A DNA stretch of 64,000 bases from Hetaerina americana (GCA_022747635.1 JAKTNV010000009.1:62614767-62678766); one strand, 5' to 3'; shown: positions 24,870 to 37,856, counted from the first letter of the stretch. Numbers and translations: made by a program. Notes: a model not told the origin generated them from the letters alone.

Positions 24870-26450
24870 TTCTTCGTGAGAAATCCACACTGATGGTTGC
24901 TGGACCTCCATTCCGCCAACGTGTCTCGGGAAGAGAAATATTTATCTACACATGGATGATATCCCTCTGACAACCGGAATGTTGACCGAAGAAAAAATAA
25001 AAATGGCAATGGCAATGATGAAAGAAAGTAGTAAAATATAGCAGTAGATGCAGTAGATTGAGTCATGACTTTTGGATTTCTAACAACAAATTTTCTACCC
25101 TGTACTTGAATCGGTAGCACGACGAAATAAAGGAATTTAACCATAATTAAGTAATTTACAGGGATTTATTGAAATCTTTCTCATCTTGCGACTCTTATAT
25201 CGTTATCTATACAGGTATACACATAAAATCGCGCTCAACAATATGAAATTGCGGAATATTTACACCGTCAATGTGCTCAAGGGAATATGATGGAATACAA
25301 TCTATCACATGATGAATCAAAGGTAACTTCTAAATTAGGAAATGAAATTGAATGATAAGAATATCTTTTATTAATTAAAAAAATAATATTTATATACATG
25401 CAATAAATTTAAGTGCATAAAATCAGAAAGTTCTGGCCCATCAGTCCAGAATCGATGTGTATCACAGCCCGTTAGATCCCTTTTGAATGTTGCTGTCTAT
25501 TCACAATCTCCTCTTTAAGGTATAACTATGCATCCACCAATAAGAAATCTGACCAGAAATGCATAGCTAGGACTACAGCGTTCTTCAAAAAATGCCATGC
25601 TATAAAATGCATCCGAACATCAAAATCAAACAATCTTAAAATGCAACTAATAACTTATTTTTAATATTAAAATGATAAAAAGTGTCATCCACCAAAGGAA
25701 CATTTCAAATAGTTGAGATGTGTTGGGAAATGCTTTGGTAATTTTCATCTTATTTGTACAGTAAAGAATGAGTTCATGGCACATCTACTGACTGTAGTTG
25801 TTTTTTGCACGAAATGATTTTCCAATATTGATGAAGATTATTTGTCTTCTCAACTGTCACCATGACCAAAATGTGACCAGAATTCATATGATTGCCAGGA
25901 AACAAACGCAAGGCTATTCACTGAAATCACTATTTTTACTCTTACGAATTCAAGTGGACCCAGTATGTACATCTTTCTTACGGTGTCTCAAAGTAGATCC
26001 TGTTAAGCAATCATGAGTTACTATCCTCACCAAGACGTGGAAAGGAACACCAAATCGTTTTTAGATCATCAGTTTTTTTGCACATAATGCCTTGGATGGG
26101 AAGGAAGACGTTCAAGGTTTCCAAAAGACACCGTCATAAAAGTACAATCTCTGTCCGACACCAAGCGAGATAAAAATTTTGCCGTTCCGGCAAATTAATC
26201 TGGTCGAAACGATCAAGGAACTTAACAAGTTAGGGTCGAAGGGTGTGAATACCACCCAGGGCTCGTTTCGCCAAGCTACTTTCTAAGTTACAAGTCCACT
26301 AAAACCAGTCGTAAACGCAGTGCAAAATTATCTAAATCATATTTTCGACATCACATATAAAGTACAGGCTTTTAAACGGTGTTTTTATGATTTTTCGCCT
26401 TTACGGGCTCTGCAAGAATAATCTGCAAGTAATGAAAAACGACAATTTGC
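24870..26450. other. AT-rich stretch, nothing recognised
   Basis: No feature I can support. Confidence 0.5.
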
Positions 26451-26491
26451 TTACACTTTTCTTACGAACTAGGTTTCTTTACAACGTTTCG

Positions 26492-26532
26492 GGTACCTGA
26501 AGATGTTACGCTGTAACGAAACCTGTCGTATT
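26492..26532 (+). ncRNA. Hammerhead ribozyme-like motif (Penelope type)
   Basis: The conserved core CTGAAGA (26497-26503) is followed by a perfect 5-bp stem II (GTTAC, loop GCT, GTAAC). The core GAAA (26518-26521) comes next, then a two-pair stem III (A-T and C-G with loop CT) and the cleavage triplet GTC ending at 26527. GGTAC before the core can pair with GTATT after the cleavage site to form stem I. A very short stem III is characteristic of the hammerheads of Penelope-like retroelements, which this probably derives from. One deviation is an extra T between the core and stem II, also seen in the 37.9 kb motifs. Cleavage activity is not shown. Confidence 0.6.
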
Positions 26533-26589
26533 AAAAATATTCCATGTGAAAAGGCAAAGTGCCTTCTTTCATCAAGAGGGATTTCCCCC

Positions 26590-27415
26590 GTGTTATGCCT
26601 GAAACTGTGCTATTAATTTAATCTGCAAGTCGTTTCACAATGATCCTTATACTGCATGAACTGGTGGCTAAACTTAACTCAGAAGTAAACGTGCTGTTGG
26701 AGGATATTTGATAAAACGCATACAGAGCGGGTAACATGATTACATTACAATTCCAGATGACCACAAATGACACATGACAAACAACAAAACCGCTACTTCA
26801 GCCTGAATGACCGTATTAAGCTGAAAATATTTTCTGTCTCCCTTTATATTCTTCTTTCTGCATAATTCTTCTATTTGCATAAAATTTATTTATTAAACAA
26901 CAAGGACTTAGGTAAAATCGCTTTTTAATTGGCATGCTAGAAAGCCACAAAGTTCTATTGAGGACTAGATAACTCTGTAGCTCTAAAGTAGAGAGATGAA
27001 AAGCAAATTACGTGAAAAGAAAATTAATGCATGAGAGACAAAACTCGCCTCGTATTCTCTGGCCGTTTACCATTGAGGGCTTCATGAATCTAAAAAAAAA
27101 TTAAGCGGTTAGAAAATTAATTATGCTGATAAAAATCTTGAAATCGAATTTCATGATGTCTCTTTCAAGAACTTTGAAGCAATATTTCGATTTCCAAATT
27201 TAACTCATCACATTTAGGAATGTACGGGTAGAAGTTTCACCGTTTGTTTTTCCACAGTTCCCGAGATCGAGATAAAAAGCTCACAGGGTTGTTATTTCAT
27301 TTTCGATGGAACTGGTCGACTTCCATCGGCCAGGAAATAAATTACTTTTTCTACCTAAGGGATGGTTAAATTCAGGAATTGACTCTAATTTTCGCTCGGA
27401 GAAAAGTTTTCCGAA
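26590..27415. other. AT-rich stretch, nothing recognised
   Basis: No feature I can support. Confidence 0.5.
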
Positions 27416-27419
27416 TCAC

Positions 27420-28260
27420 CCGACCCGAAATCTCCTCCCTCCTCCCCCGCTTCCATTAATTATCTTCCCTTTCCTCTTAAAACCTTCTTCCGTTATTCCT
27501 ATCCTCCTATTCCTTCTAATTATATATCACGCTCACGGTTCGTACGACCTTCCCCAATTCAAACGCCGCCACTACTTCGGTTCACCCACACCGAAACGAA
27601 CTCCTGCCCTCTCTCTCACTCGTCCTCCTCGAATCCCTCCCTTACAAATCCCTCGGCCCTTCTTCTGGGGGCCCATTCCTGACTTCGCTTGTAAAAAAAA
27701 GGAAAGATCCCTACGATTCTTCCCGTGTTCTGGGTTTTGTGACCCCAGCTACCATTTCACTCGTCCTACCTAACCAGTTGTCTTCTCGGAAGGAGGAGTG
27801 CGCAAAAGAGAGAAAGAAGAGAGAGAGAGAGGAGGGAATGAAGACTTTTCGAGATCCGCGAAGTTTTAATCAAGAGATGGACCGCAAAGTCAATGCTGGG
27901 GAGCGTTTTATGCGCCGTCGTTTTGCTTTGTTTTCATCCTTCAAGGAGGGAATTGGGGTTGGGGTGGGGAGGGGGGAGGCGATTCAATCTTCGGTTCTTG
28001 GGGCAAGGGAGTGAGGGTGTAAACTCACACCTTTGGGATCTTCGCCTTCCCATGAGTATTCCCCACCCCTTCGCCGCGAAAATGTTGATTACGTGCCTGA
28101 TCGATGACACACCGAAAAATGGTGCGCTCATCTCCGGGATCCCTCTATCCGGGTGTACGGAAAGGGTCGAGGGAGGAAAGGCCCCGGTCCTCCGAAGGGG
28201 GGGCGGATAGGGGAGTGGGGTCCAGAGAGGCGACGCGTGTATGTCGAGGAAGAGAGATGC
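27420..28260. other. Island switching from pyrimidine to purine
   Basis: The plus strand is C+T-rich at 27420-27660 and G+A-rich at 27790-28240. Open frames of 155 codons (27306-27773, plus) and 195 codons (27934-28521, minus) lie across it but lack domains and reflect biased composition. Confidence 0.5.
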
Positions 28261-30180
28261 CCACCGAATTAAACGTGGTGAGAGAGGACTTCGTGATCGA
28301 TTTTTCCTCCGGAGTTGGATTGCGGTTTGTTCCTCGCCACGGTTTAAAGGCCTTATCTCCTTTTCCGCGTTCAAGGAAACGCGTAAAGGAATGATGGTGA
28401 GAGCGCGAAGAAGAGTTCTGGTCGGGACCGGAAGAATGATTTCACGGGTAATCATTTTTTTACGAAGCATAGTTTTTAGGCATCGCTTGTAAAGGTGTTG
28501 AGTTTTGACGGGAAAACTCATACAAAAATCAATATTCCAAACCTTTAATGTTTTTATGATTTAATTTCTTTGCAGGGGTTACTAATGCAGGTACTGATGA
28601 TATCCTAGGGCTTAAATAAAGGAGTGGATCGCCGTTGTTTAAATTCACTGCTGCAGGAATACTTTTGTGATAAAGAGGCGCAGGCACTCAGGTTGAAGTA
28701 AACGTCGTGATGATTTCACTTAAACGGATCCAAATCAATGCCAATTATGTGTGTATCAACGTTAATAATTAAAAGTAATTTTTTAAATGCATATAAAAGT
28801 TAGGGGTTTAACTATCTGTGCGCTGGGTTTTAGGTCAATGATAAGTTGACGCGTACTTCGGGTTATTCCGCTTATTCTTAACCAGGGTATGTCCGATTAT
28901 TAAGAGAGTTTGGCAGCTTTCATAAGGGCGCAATTACTATTCTATCGAAATCCTTACTCTCACAGCCATCATAAATTACTTATATATATATATATATATA
29001 TACATATGTATAGTTGAGACGAAAGTCCACTTTGATCGGAAATGCGCTATTTTTTTCATTTCCAAACTTTTATTTGAAAAGTGCGTGAAAATATTGCATG
29101 TTCGATATCATTATTTTATGCTTATTTTTAATCATGGATAAGAACGAATATTGGTGCATGAAATTTCATACGCCTATAATTAAAAGATGCTAATTAGGTG
29201 TTTAGAAATTCAAGCAAATGGAGAAATAATTCTGAATGATATGATATACATTGAGGATAAAAAATACCTCTCCTAATGAATGAATACAAATAAATAACAT
29301 ATTAACAATAATAAAAATAAGACAAAAAATACGTTTTTGAAATAAAAATTATTGACGCTGGTGACACTTTCAGGCTATGATAGAATGATGGAGACATAAT
29401 AAACGATGTGGTGTGACCTTATATCGCGGCAAAAGGTCCCGACATTTGTGCGTGTGATTCGCCAGCGATTACATCATATTTGATCTCCATATTCGTGATG
29501 CTGTCTGGTTACAGCTCCAACACGCATATTACCGAAAAAACTTAATAGCATAATAAAAGTCCTAGTTACTCGCACATCTTCTTGCATATTTCAAAGTACA
29601 TTTGCAGGAATTGATAGGTGATTCCACCTGAATGTCAATGATATTACACATGAATTACAGGAACAGTGTGAAAGGTCATCCCTTAGCACAAAGCAATCGA
29701 GGAAAATAATTCATTTTTAATAACTTAATCCGCAAGCTTGAGTAACACTGGCTCCTGAAAATGTGTGACATGTTTGTGCACTTTGGAAATGAAGGCATTA
29801 GGTTCTTCATGTAGCTCATCCGTTGCAAGTGGGTTTTCTAGTTCCCTAACCACATAGTCTTCGAAGTCTACCAATTTATTCTTCTCTCTGTGTCACTTAA
29901 TTTGAAATATTTCAGGAGCTTACAAAAAGCCTCATAATTGCTTCAAGGTGCAGATACTGACATTGACAGAAGGATATACCCAAACGAACATCAACTAAAA
30001 GTCAAATATTTTAGCATTGCGATATTTTAGGGCATCGTTTTCCTATTGATCAAAATCGGTGGATGAATTTGGCATATCCAGGTATCATGTCATGATTGAG
30101 TATGACATGATAAATTACCGTAAATGAAATTTGTTGAATTCTGGTCTGATATTAGTTATTTTTAGATAGGATGAAGTAGA
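28261..30180. other. AT-rich stretch with a (TA)n run
   Basis: A (TA)n tract lies at 28980-29002. Around 29730-29900 the minus strand could encode a peptide with FEDYVVRELENPL, which looks protein-like, but the frame is short and I do not recognise the family. Confidence 0.4.
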
Positions 30181-30189
30181 AAGGCGGTA

Positions 30190-30790
30190 TTAAAGGCTAG
30201 GAAACTGAGGTAGGCGTTTGCAATTCCGCTTGCGTCTTCAAAGCCGTAGGGACCCGACTGCAATTTCCGCTTAATTTAAATACTGTAGCTGTTGCCGTTT
30301 TGTTGCTGCGCTCAGATTGTTAGCTTTCAGTATGATCCTTCGCCATGCATTATCCAGGGCATATCAGCCGTATATAGTGAAGTTCATCGGGTTTTTAGCT
30401 TTCTCTCCGGGTTCCCTTATGTGTCTTGGACAGCACTTGCCCTCCTTTGCCTCTTCGAATTTTAAATTGGCGTGCCCTGGTTCGCTCCATACGCGCTCGG
30501 GAATGACGGGCAGGTTGAATTGTTTGTTCCCGGTTGCTCTTTGATGTTCTCGCATGTGAACCTTCATTGATCTGCATGTCTCTCCAATGTAGGATCTGAG
30601 CGCCATCAGGAGCGTGACTCAGGGTGTACTCCTTCGCTTGGGTCCTCTGGAGTTCTGTCCTTGGTCCAGGTAAAACGTTGTCAACTGCCTTCGTAACAAA
30701 GTTGTATCACATGACGACGCATTTTCTTTCGGATTGTGGGTGTTTTCCAGTGGTTTTACTGGAGCAATCAGTATGTTAAGGTATCGGAGA
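30190..30790 (-). mobile_element. Penelope-like element 3' fragment
   Basis: The minus strand carries the GIY-YIG endonuclease region of a Penelope-like retroelement with flanking sequence. Upstream of the nuclease, in another frame, RTPEDPSEGV is readable and corresponds to the linker before the GIY half of the domain. Downstream of a stop, sequence translating as YALDNAW continues the usual C-terminus. The fragment lacks reverse transcriptase and is decayed by frameshifts. Hammerhead-like motifs at 26.5 and 37.9 kb probably come from elements of the same class. Confidence 0.65.
30364..30606 (-). pseudogene. GIY-YIG endonuclease domain remnant
   Basis: The 80-codon open stretch begins just before SYIGETCRSMKVHMREHQR, the YIG half of the motif with the conserved Arg (residue 13) and His (residue 21 of the frame) of GIY-YIG nucleases. 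It continues through WSEPGHANLKFEEAK and RHIREPGEKAKNPMNFTI, matching the typical order TGH...A...R.I.EA.EI...NFN. In Penelope-like elements this domain nicks the target for reverse transcription. The first strand of the motif (GIY) is out of frame and a stop follows FTIYG, so it is a relic. Confidence 0.7.
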
Positions 30791-32880
30791 TCAACTGATC
30801 AGCACCACAGAAACAAGTGGGAATATGGAATACAATATGGAATCTATTTCTTTGAAAAATACGAAAAAAATGTTTCGTGAGTACCCAATGTCTGATTAAT
30901 CCAAAAAACTCATTGTCCAAAAACACAGAAAATATTGCTTAATTGGGAATAAATTTTCTCCCCATAGTTTAAGTCAAGGTAAGTCCATTAAAGAAATTTA
31001 AACAAAAAAGTATTTTTGAACAGCTACGAGCAAACATGATAAGCAATAAAACTATATGCCCATGCCATATGTTTTGCGTTCCCTCCTGAATATAAAATAT
31101 AGTATATGAGTCACCTCCGGGTATATTTTCGTATTCAGTAAAAGGACACACCCGCCTGAATAGCTCGAGTTTGTATGTTTCTATGTAACTTTCTTGACCT
31201 ATTCTAGCAGGGAATTAAATGAAATCCTAAACTAAGCAAACGAGGGATTAGGAATTCCGGAGAAAGAAAGGAAGGGAAAGAGAACGCATTATCGTGGAGG
31301 AGACAAGCGTTAGGGGCTAAAACTTTACATCTGTTTATTAGAAATGAGGAAATTAAAAATCATCAAATATCGATTATGTGCAGTCCACTGAGCAGTATTT
31401 ACCTATTACCCATAGGAAATTTTTTTTATTGCGGTAGAATTAAAAACATACGGGCACATTTCCTTTAAAATTATTTTTTACTTAAAATTGAGGTAAATGA
31501 GACGAAGTATTTCCCGCAGCGGCACAGATCCATGCTTAGCACTTGGGGAATCTGAAAAAGTATTTTTCACTATTATTTTCTGTTTCCATTTTCTCAGTAA
31601 AAATGATTCAGACAAAGGCGCGCGACCTATTTCAGTAAATGCGGTTGTCGTAGTACAGGGGCCTTTTCTCTCTTGGCCATTGTGCACTCCGGGGCACAGA
31701 ATATTTCACCCGTGTAGACTCAGACACGTATGCATTTGAACTGGAATCCCAGCTTCGAATTCACAATGGATTCCTAGGGGAGTTTTTTTTCCTGAGGCTT
31801 CAAGTATTGACTAAGAACAAGCCCATCTTTGAGATTGGATTCAGGAACGTTCCTGAACGAGGAAGCGACCTTTCATGTCACTTCACTGAGAATCTATGTA
31901 CTTATAATTCTTCGTTTTCATCATCCTATACAAATTCATAATATTGCGGTAAAAATAAAACGAACTCAAGAAAACGAATATAGAACAGTGGACTATAAAT
32001 GTTTATTTTATTTAAGTTAAGTTGCATGAATTTAGAAAAACTGATTTCCTCTATTCTCTAGAGCATGAACTAGAGACCTCAGATTTTCGTGGCAGGCTTC
32101 CAACTTGGTGGTTACAAATAATATTTCAATACAAATAATCCGACAGCATTTTCCTTCCTTAAATTTTGTGACACATAAGTACATTCGCATATTGACACAA
32201 GTGACATGCTCGTAAGTAAATTCGCAGAATTTGGAGAAAGCCAGTTTTTTTCTACCTAAATGTAAGTAGTGCTTGTCTAAATCTCGTGTTTTCTTCATGT
32301 TTCTCAACAACAGAACACATTCAGCCGGAGCTACTATTATCTTCCTAATGAAAACATTTATCCTATTACAAGTACAACGTTACCTTTCAAATTATTTAAC
32401 CTTATTCATAGAAGAAATATTTCGAGCCCCGCGTTGCGATGGCATGTCGTTGTAACTTGAAGGGAAAAGGTATATTCAAGAAATCTGTTCCACCTTGAAC
32501 TATTCGACATGCGGTGCATGATTTAGAAAACTGAAAAATACCTCCCCTTCACATATTTTTTACACTCAACATTAAATTTCCTAACGCAAGTCCTTCATGG
32601 CGGAAACCCTTGACTTCCGGTGAACTGCGTATATGTAGATGGAAGTCCTTCACCGCAGTTACAGAGTGGTTTTCGTGCATGAAGGCAGTCCTCGCGTTAT
32701 AATAAGTCGCATAGGGTGTTAAAACCGCACATTCAGGGTAGAGAAGAAAGTTAATTTCCTAGTACCATATCATTGAAGGTGATTCAATAAAGAATTATGG
32801 ACCTTCAGGCATTGGATAATTGCTAAATTTCACGCAGTTTATTGAATTAAGTCACGTATCTCCGTCGGCTGTAATCTCCA
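30791..32880. other. AT-rich stretch, nothing recognised
   Basis: Open frames up to 92 codons are present without motifs. Confidence 0.5.
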
Positions 32881-32889
32881 AGCGTCCAT

Positions 32890-33450
32890 GTGCACGGTTG
32901 GCGAGGGGAAGCGGAGGAGGGGGGTATCCGGATGGTCACCTGGACAGGTTGAAGGTAATGCAAAGGGCGATCGAATGCTACAGCCCGCCGTTCGGCGTCC
33001 GTCCCTTTCACCTAAACCTTCTTCAAACCCTCCGACTTTTTCTTTATCACTCATTCCTTTCCTATTCCCCTCGCCGCCCCCCTCCCCACTCTCTCTCACT
33101 CACATACTCACAAACGCACGCACGCCGCACACATCTAGACCCTTCACTTCCTTTCGCTTCCGCCATCAGTGGTCCTTCTTCCCAACACCAACGGTATTCC
33201 ATTAGCGCTTCTTATGGGCTTATAAATCATTCAGCCGCTCCTGCACAGCCACCAAAAGCGACCGACCTCTTGATGCCCCTTACGTTCTGTTTTGCCTTTT
33301 ACTCCAGCTGTTTTCTTCTCTCTCTCTTCTCCTCTTTTCCTCTTCTTCCTTCCTCCTCTTCACTTTCCCTCCTCTCTTCACATCTAACCCAACTCCCCCC
33401 CCCCCGCCACGCACCGCCCCCTGGTGCCGGAGCAGTCAACCCCAATTTCA
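32890..33450. other. C/T-rich island
   Basis: A short G-rich start (32895-32960) is followed by strongly pyrimidine-rich sequence (33000-33420) with a run of ten Cs near 33397-33406. A 273-codon plus-strand frame (32820-33641) spans it, but the product is Ser, Leu, Pro and Phe rich without domains, so I treat it as non-coding. Confidence 0.5.
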
Positions 33451-33584
33451 TTGCTCACGGGCGTCGCAACTTCCAGCGGGGAGCCCGAATGTCGATATCC
33501 CCAGGGCGCCGGCGATGCGGTATTCCATTTTGTGATCAATCAAGTGGTCTTTGCGCTGCTCACTTCGTGAAGCTTACATCTACC

Positions 33585-33611
33585 TTTCCTTGGCAGTGTA
33601 TGCCAAGGAAA
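33585..33611. repeat. 11-bp perfect hairpin
   Basis: TTTCCTTGGCA and its exact reverse complement flank the five-base loop GTGTA. Too short for a typical microRNA precursor; its role is unknown. Confidence 0.7.
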
Positions 33612-33619
33612 AGTTGTGT

Positions 33620-35600
33620 TTCTCTCTTTCTGGATGGTTGATACTCTGAATGCACGTGCCCGAGTGGATGCATGGAGTTAGTAATCTCAAACGAAGCTCA
33701 GTTTTTAATCAAAGACCTTCAGTAGAATCCAGTGGTAGTCGTTGGACGGAAGATCCCCGAGCCGAATCAGGCCCGCAAAGGGTTTCTAGCCAGCGAGGAG
33801 AATGCACCCCGATGAATTCCTAGTCAAATCACTGTGCAGAAATTTGCGCCAAACTAATTACGGTGGTATATTACATTCTGACACATCGGAACCCGGTGTT
33901 ATGTTCCTTTGTGAGAATTAATTCCTTAACCTAGTCTAATTCATCGATGAAAGGGGGTCGTCGAGGGAGGAGTATTAATATGTAAATTATAAGACACGCC
34001 TAAGATAGATTTAACGAAAAAGTTTATTTTTCCCAAAATAAAATAAAATTATAAACCGTTGAGAAGAATAAAACACTCGTGTGACACACAACAAATATTT
34101 TTTCAATGATTAGCGCAGGAAAACATTATTTCACGGCACTTGTCATTCAAGGCGTAATTTATAATAGTAACAACATAGTTAATTTTTTTTCTTTGGCGGT
34201 AACATGTCGAAAGAACTATTGTTAAAGTAAATGACATTGTTTTTGTGAATGGTGAAAGGTAGTGCGGATGAAGTGGCTTAGTACAAGTAAATGGTTAATT
34301 TCATTACTTTTAATAACAGCTATATTAATGCGGCACGAGATGAGAGGTAGTAGAAGTAGGAGCATCTATGCACCGTTCACATAGAACAATTTTTATAAAT
34401 ATTATGAGACTGTGAAACATCTCATTCCAAACTGCGCTTAAAATTTTCCCTTGAAAAAGAATTTTTAGAATTTTTTGAGGATTGAACATTAGAAATTGTA
34501 TCAATGTAACTAATTTAATTCAATTGATTTGATTAATTGAGAAATGAAAATTCATATTTAATGCGTTAAAATTCCACCACCAAAAATTAAAATGAAATCC
34601 AAGAATTAATTTGTTACCTTTCCGTGTACTGATATCAATAAATGCCACCCTTTTTTTTATCACTTTTCACAAAATGGCGATGAGAATGCCATTGAAAATG
34701 GAAGTCCAAACATCAAATATGCAAAATGTTTCATATGCATTCATATAAATTTGACCAAGATCCAAAATTAGTGAAAAATATAATCGCTGAAGAGTTGGAG
34801 ACTATCAATTGAAAATGAAACATAACCACGTAGCGTGAAACAGTCGGATATAAATATGCATTCAGAATGTACGAGGGCTATTTAATAAAGAGTTAGTCAT
34901 TCATTTTTATTATGAAAAGTTTTAATTTGATATTAAATTCTGAATTGAAATGAAAAAAAATATGAAAGCTTGTAATGTGTCACATATGTGTTGTGATGCA
35001 AGTTTCCCTTCTTTGACTTCGGATTTACGTCATTGGAAGCCATTGCAAAGAGGAAACGTTCCGTTCGCCTAAGGCAACGATGAAGGAAACATGAGACGAC
35101 GATGGGTACAGAAGGCTTATTCAGCGTCTGTTTTCCCTATAGAACGGCTATGTGGTTTAAAACCCTTAATAGGAGAGACAATTTCAAAGGAAGGTGGACC
35201 TCGCGCTCCAGCCACTATGAAAGACGACTTCAGAATAAATTAAAAAGCATATTCAGAAATATTGAAATTTTGAATATGTGCCACCAACACACTGGTTACA
35301 AAAATTGCACATTAGTCGTTTTTGTTACGGTATGTTCCGAAATTTTTCACATCCTAACAACAGAACCCTTGTTTGTTCCACAGGATTGTTCGCAGAAGGT
35401 AATGTTATGGAACAGGGAGGAGTGTGAAGGGGGGGGGGGTCATAATTGCAGATTACTTAAAGAAATTTTTATCACATCAATTTGATGCCATGCTCTCCCT
35501 AGCTTTTCCCACAAACCTCATTCTTTGCTTAGACTTTCCTCATTTTATTGTTCTCTATCTTCACTTCCATTTAATTTGAGTATGTGTAGGTGTATTCTTA
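33620..35600. other. AT-rich, possible mariner end at 34868
   Basis: Most of it shows nothing. At 34868 the sequence TACGAGGGCTATTTAATAA resembles the outer end of some mariner inverted repeats and starts with TA. I did not find the matching opposite end or a transposase, so the identity is weak. Confidence 0.3.
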
Positions 35601-35603
35601 ATT

Positions 35604-35822
35604 TATATATGTATAGTATGTATGTATGTAAGGGTGTGCGTATATGTGCGTAATTATGTATGTATTTATGTATGTGTATGCATGCATGTATGTATGTTTA
35701 TGTGTGCATGTGTGTATGTATGTGTGTGTGAATATGTATGTATATGTGTAGGTATGTGTATGTATATATGTATGTATGTGTGTGTATATTTATGTAGTAT
35801 GTGTGTGTGTGTATATATACTT
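35604..35822 (+). repeat. (TGTA)n-like microsatellite array
   Basis: About 200 bp of imperfect TATG, TGTA and TGTG units on the plus strand. Frames through it (Tyr, Val, Cys rich) are artefacts. Confidence 0.9.
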
Positions 35823-35937
35823 TTTTCTTTTCGATGTGCAAATCTGTGTTAAATGAATTTATGTCTGACTACAGGTATATGTATTTAGGTGTACATATGA
35901 ATGTAACTATAAGTTTAATTCCTAATACTATATAATA

Positions 35938-36020
35938 TGTATTCGACGATGGGTTAGATGGAAGAAGGGACCATTTGGTCTCAATTTCGCCCAAATAAAG
36001 ACCTCTATCTATCTATCATC
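35938..36020 (+). repeat. Possible retroposon 3' end with (TCTA)n tail
   Basis: A segment containing GGGACCATTTGGTCTC, a small perfect palindromic hairpin, leads into an AATAAAGAC motif and a short (ATCT)n run. This resembles the tail of a SINE or LINE. The 5' part is not identifiable because a microsatellite lies upstream. Confidence 0.35.
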
Positions 36021-37856
36021 AGAGCAAACAGCAAAGCTCTGTACGGATATATCCGGAATATCATCAACACTAAAAAAATTCAAAGTACTGGGATTGGTGG
36101 GGTCAGAACATTTGTCGATGTCCAGGGAATTTTGTGTCAGCATGCCATACCAGCACACAAAACTGTAAATGAAGCATATATTTAAAAAATGCACGTAAAA
36201 TTCTCCTAGCCCATGTAAATAGCTAAAGGCCACATTTCAAAGTAACAGGCTACATTCTGTACCCAATCAATATCTTCCCTATGGTGACATTCACCAAAAA
36301 TGGACCAAAAAGTTCATTACATCGAAATAAAAACGGAATAAATCTTTAAAATATACACGTATATATTTTGTTTTGATAAATGGGAATTTTTAAGCATGTC
36401 CGATGAATGAGCTAAGACCTTTCAAAATTTTATGAAGAAAATATAAGAGTGAAATGGAGAAATTCCTTGAATTAATTTCATTGAAAGAAATTAAAAACAC
36501 GACAAAGGACATTTTCGTAACTTATAACCTTTTAGAAAAGAAAAATATAAAACTCCAAAAGGCTTTTTCTGTACTCGTAGATTATGAGATATATTTAAAC
36601 AATACTAACTTTATTACGTTTTATGAAGAACAGTAATCTTAAATGCGTGTAAATGCATGCGAATCAGCTGAGTAATGTAGTTTTATTAATAAATCTACAT
36701 TTCAAGTGAAAATGTAAGTAAAAAACAACCTTAAATCGATATTATAACTAAAAAAACATGGAATGATACCCATTTCATAATTTTATTCCCTGCACGGACA
36801 GCATCAAGAATATTAGTAACAAAAGTGTGAAAACGTCGAGTTTCAGAGAAAGTAGCAAATTAGAAGAAGGTGCTAGTGAATTTGAAACAGTGACCAAAAA
36901 GTGAAGCCTCAGAATAATCAGCTAACCAAGATAATGGCGTACGTCAGATGAACAAAAATGGCCATAGTTGTACAAAATTGGCAATCAATAACAAGAAGCT
37001 AGAGAGACGTTTTTCTATTCCGGAAAGATATTTCCACCGATGAAAAAGTAGGGCACAGCAGAACAGATAAATCCGGAAGGTATTTTTCTTTCAAGAGAAG
37101 AGTACTCATGGAACTATACGTAACCTCGATATTAGAAAACACTTCATCAGGATAAACATATACTTGTAGGGTCTAATTTTCTGTAAGTAAAAGGATTGAA
37201 ATGTATTGTGGGAAATAGAAAAGCAAATAAGACTTGAGGTAATGGAAATTCGATGCCATGTTTACTGTTGGAATAAAATTGACAGAGTAACTGACGAAAA
37301 AGTTAGAAAAACATTGGAAAACGATACTGTCCAAATGAAGCATCGAAAAGACGAACTTTGAAACCCGAAGGCTGGCTTCTAGAAAATTTGAAGGAATATT
37401 CATCAAACATTACTGCAGAGAACATTAATTATAAATTAAAAGAAAACAGAAAAAGCCATACTAGAAAAGATCAGTGAATAAATTAGGAGATAAATGGTGG
37501 AAAAATATGTTTATGGAGAATAGAGCCAAAGTAAACAATTTATGACCACTGATTATGGTAATTGGAACTAAAGGTTTTAGCATGAAAGTAATGATGTGCG
37601 ATATTTTTATTTTGTCGAAACACAATTTTATCTTTAGCCATTTTAAAAATGAAACAATGAAAAACTAGCGGTGATACGCCCGATTATTGGAAGTCAAGGT
37701 ATGAAAAACTAATAATGACCTCACGAAAACAGTGAAAAGGCTTACCAGGACTTTATTTGAAATAAAAATTAAAAACGTAAATTTGAATGTTCAGATGACT
37801 AAACGTTTTATAAAAGATATTCGAATTTTACACTTGATCCTCAAGTGAATTATTTT
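36021..37856. other. AT-rich stretch, nothing firm
   Basis: The frame at 35958-36185 includes SKALYGYIRNIINTKK, faintly like the region before the reverse transcriptase of some non-LTR elements. I would not call it without a search. The remainder shows nothing. Confidence 0.35.

Noticed and set aside
27934..28521. 195-codon minus-strand open frame
   Set aside because: Composition-driven (Arg, Pro, Leu rich) within an island, with overlapping plus-strand frames of similar length and no recognisable motif.
32820..33641. 273-codon plus-strand open frame
   Set aside because: It lies across a C/T-rich island; the product is dominated by Ser, Leu, Pro and Phe, shows no domain, and competing frames exist in other phases. 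Chance openness from composition is the simpler reading.
35622..35852. Cys/Val/Tyr-rich frame resembling a small secreted peptide
   Set aside because: It is a translation of the (TGTA)n array.
35958..36185. Possible LINE fragment (SKALYGYIRN)
   Set aside because: The resemblance to pre-reverse-transcriptase regions is only a few residues; a protein search would be needed to call it.
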